A DNA stretch of 6,495 nucleotides from DATBMY01 sp036554605 (GTDB taxonomy: Bacteria > Acidobacteriota > Blastocatellia > UBA7656). A program made the position numbers and the translations under genes. This document shows, piece after piece, positions 6,465 to 6,495 of this stretch (position 1 is its first letter; the number at the start of each line of letters is the position of its first letter). The DNA lies in the NCBI GenBank assembly GCA_036554605.1, contig DATBMY010000395.1, positions 1 through 6,495 on the forward strand, given 5' to 3'. The notes beneath the pieces are model-generated. The model did no database searches, had not been told where the DNA came from, and saw nothing but the letters and a program-made list of their open reading frames with translations.

Positions 6465-6495
6465 TTCAAAAAAATCGGAAAAAGATAGCGCTGTT

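Overview
The window is GC-rich bacterial chromosome, probably from Acidobacteriota. The main evidence is a PadR regulator overlapping and leading into an ADOP-type (Acidobacterial Duplicated Orphan Permease) FtsX/MacB-like permease, a pairing that is greatly expanded in that phylum. Related permeases also occur in Gemmatimonadota, Verrucomicrobiota and some others, so the assignment is inferred from gene content only. All protein genes lie on the minus strand. One tRNA gene lies on the plus strand at the right end.

Reading along the minus strand from the right, the first gene is a complete ribonuclease R gene (rnr, 6286 to 4085). It most likely uses a TTG start behind a GGAGG ribosome-binding site. 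After about 108 bp comes a secreted S9-family serine peptidase (3976 to 1910), with a signal peptide, a WD40-like propeller and an intact Ser/Asp/His triad. Downstream of it is an intergenic region of about 230 bp. It holds a striking nested palindrome (1811-1887) that probably ends the peptidase transcript and resembles a dispersed repeat unit. It also holds the promoter and a possible operator of the next gene. Then come the PadR regulator (1681 to 1337) and the permease (1344, running off the left edge), which overlap by 8 bases.

On the plus strand, a tRNA-Leu with anticodon CAG (6382-6464) is transcribed away from rnr. The two genes share a short intergenic region in which their candidate -10 elements overlap on opposite strands.

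Functionally these are three largely independent units: RNA turnover and translation (rnr, tRNA-Leu), peptide degradation in the cell envelope (S9 peptidase), and a probably autoregulated PadR-permease pair. I found no phage, transposase, CRISPR or defence genes and no clear new multi-gene system. The most unusual elements are the nested palindrome and the small regulatory arrangements around the PadR and rnr/tRNA promoters.
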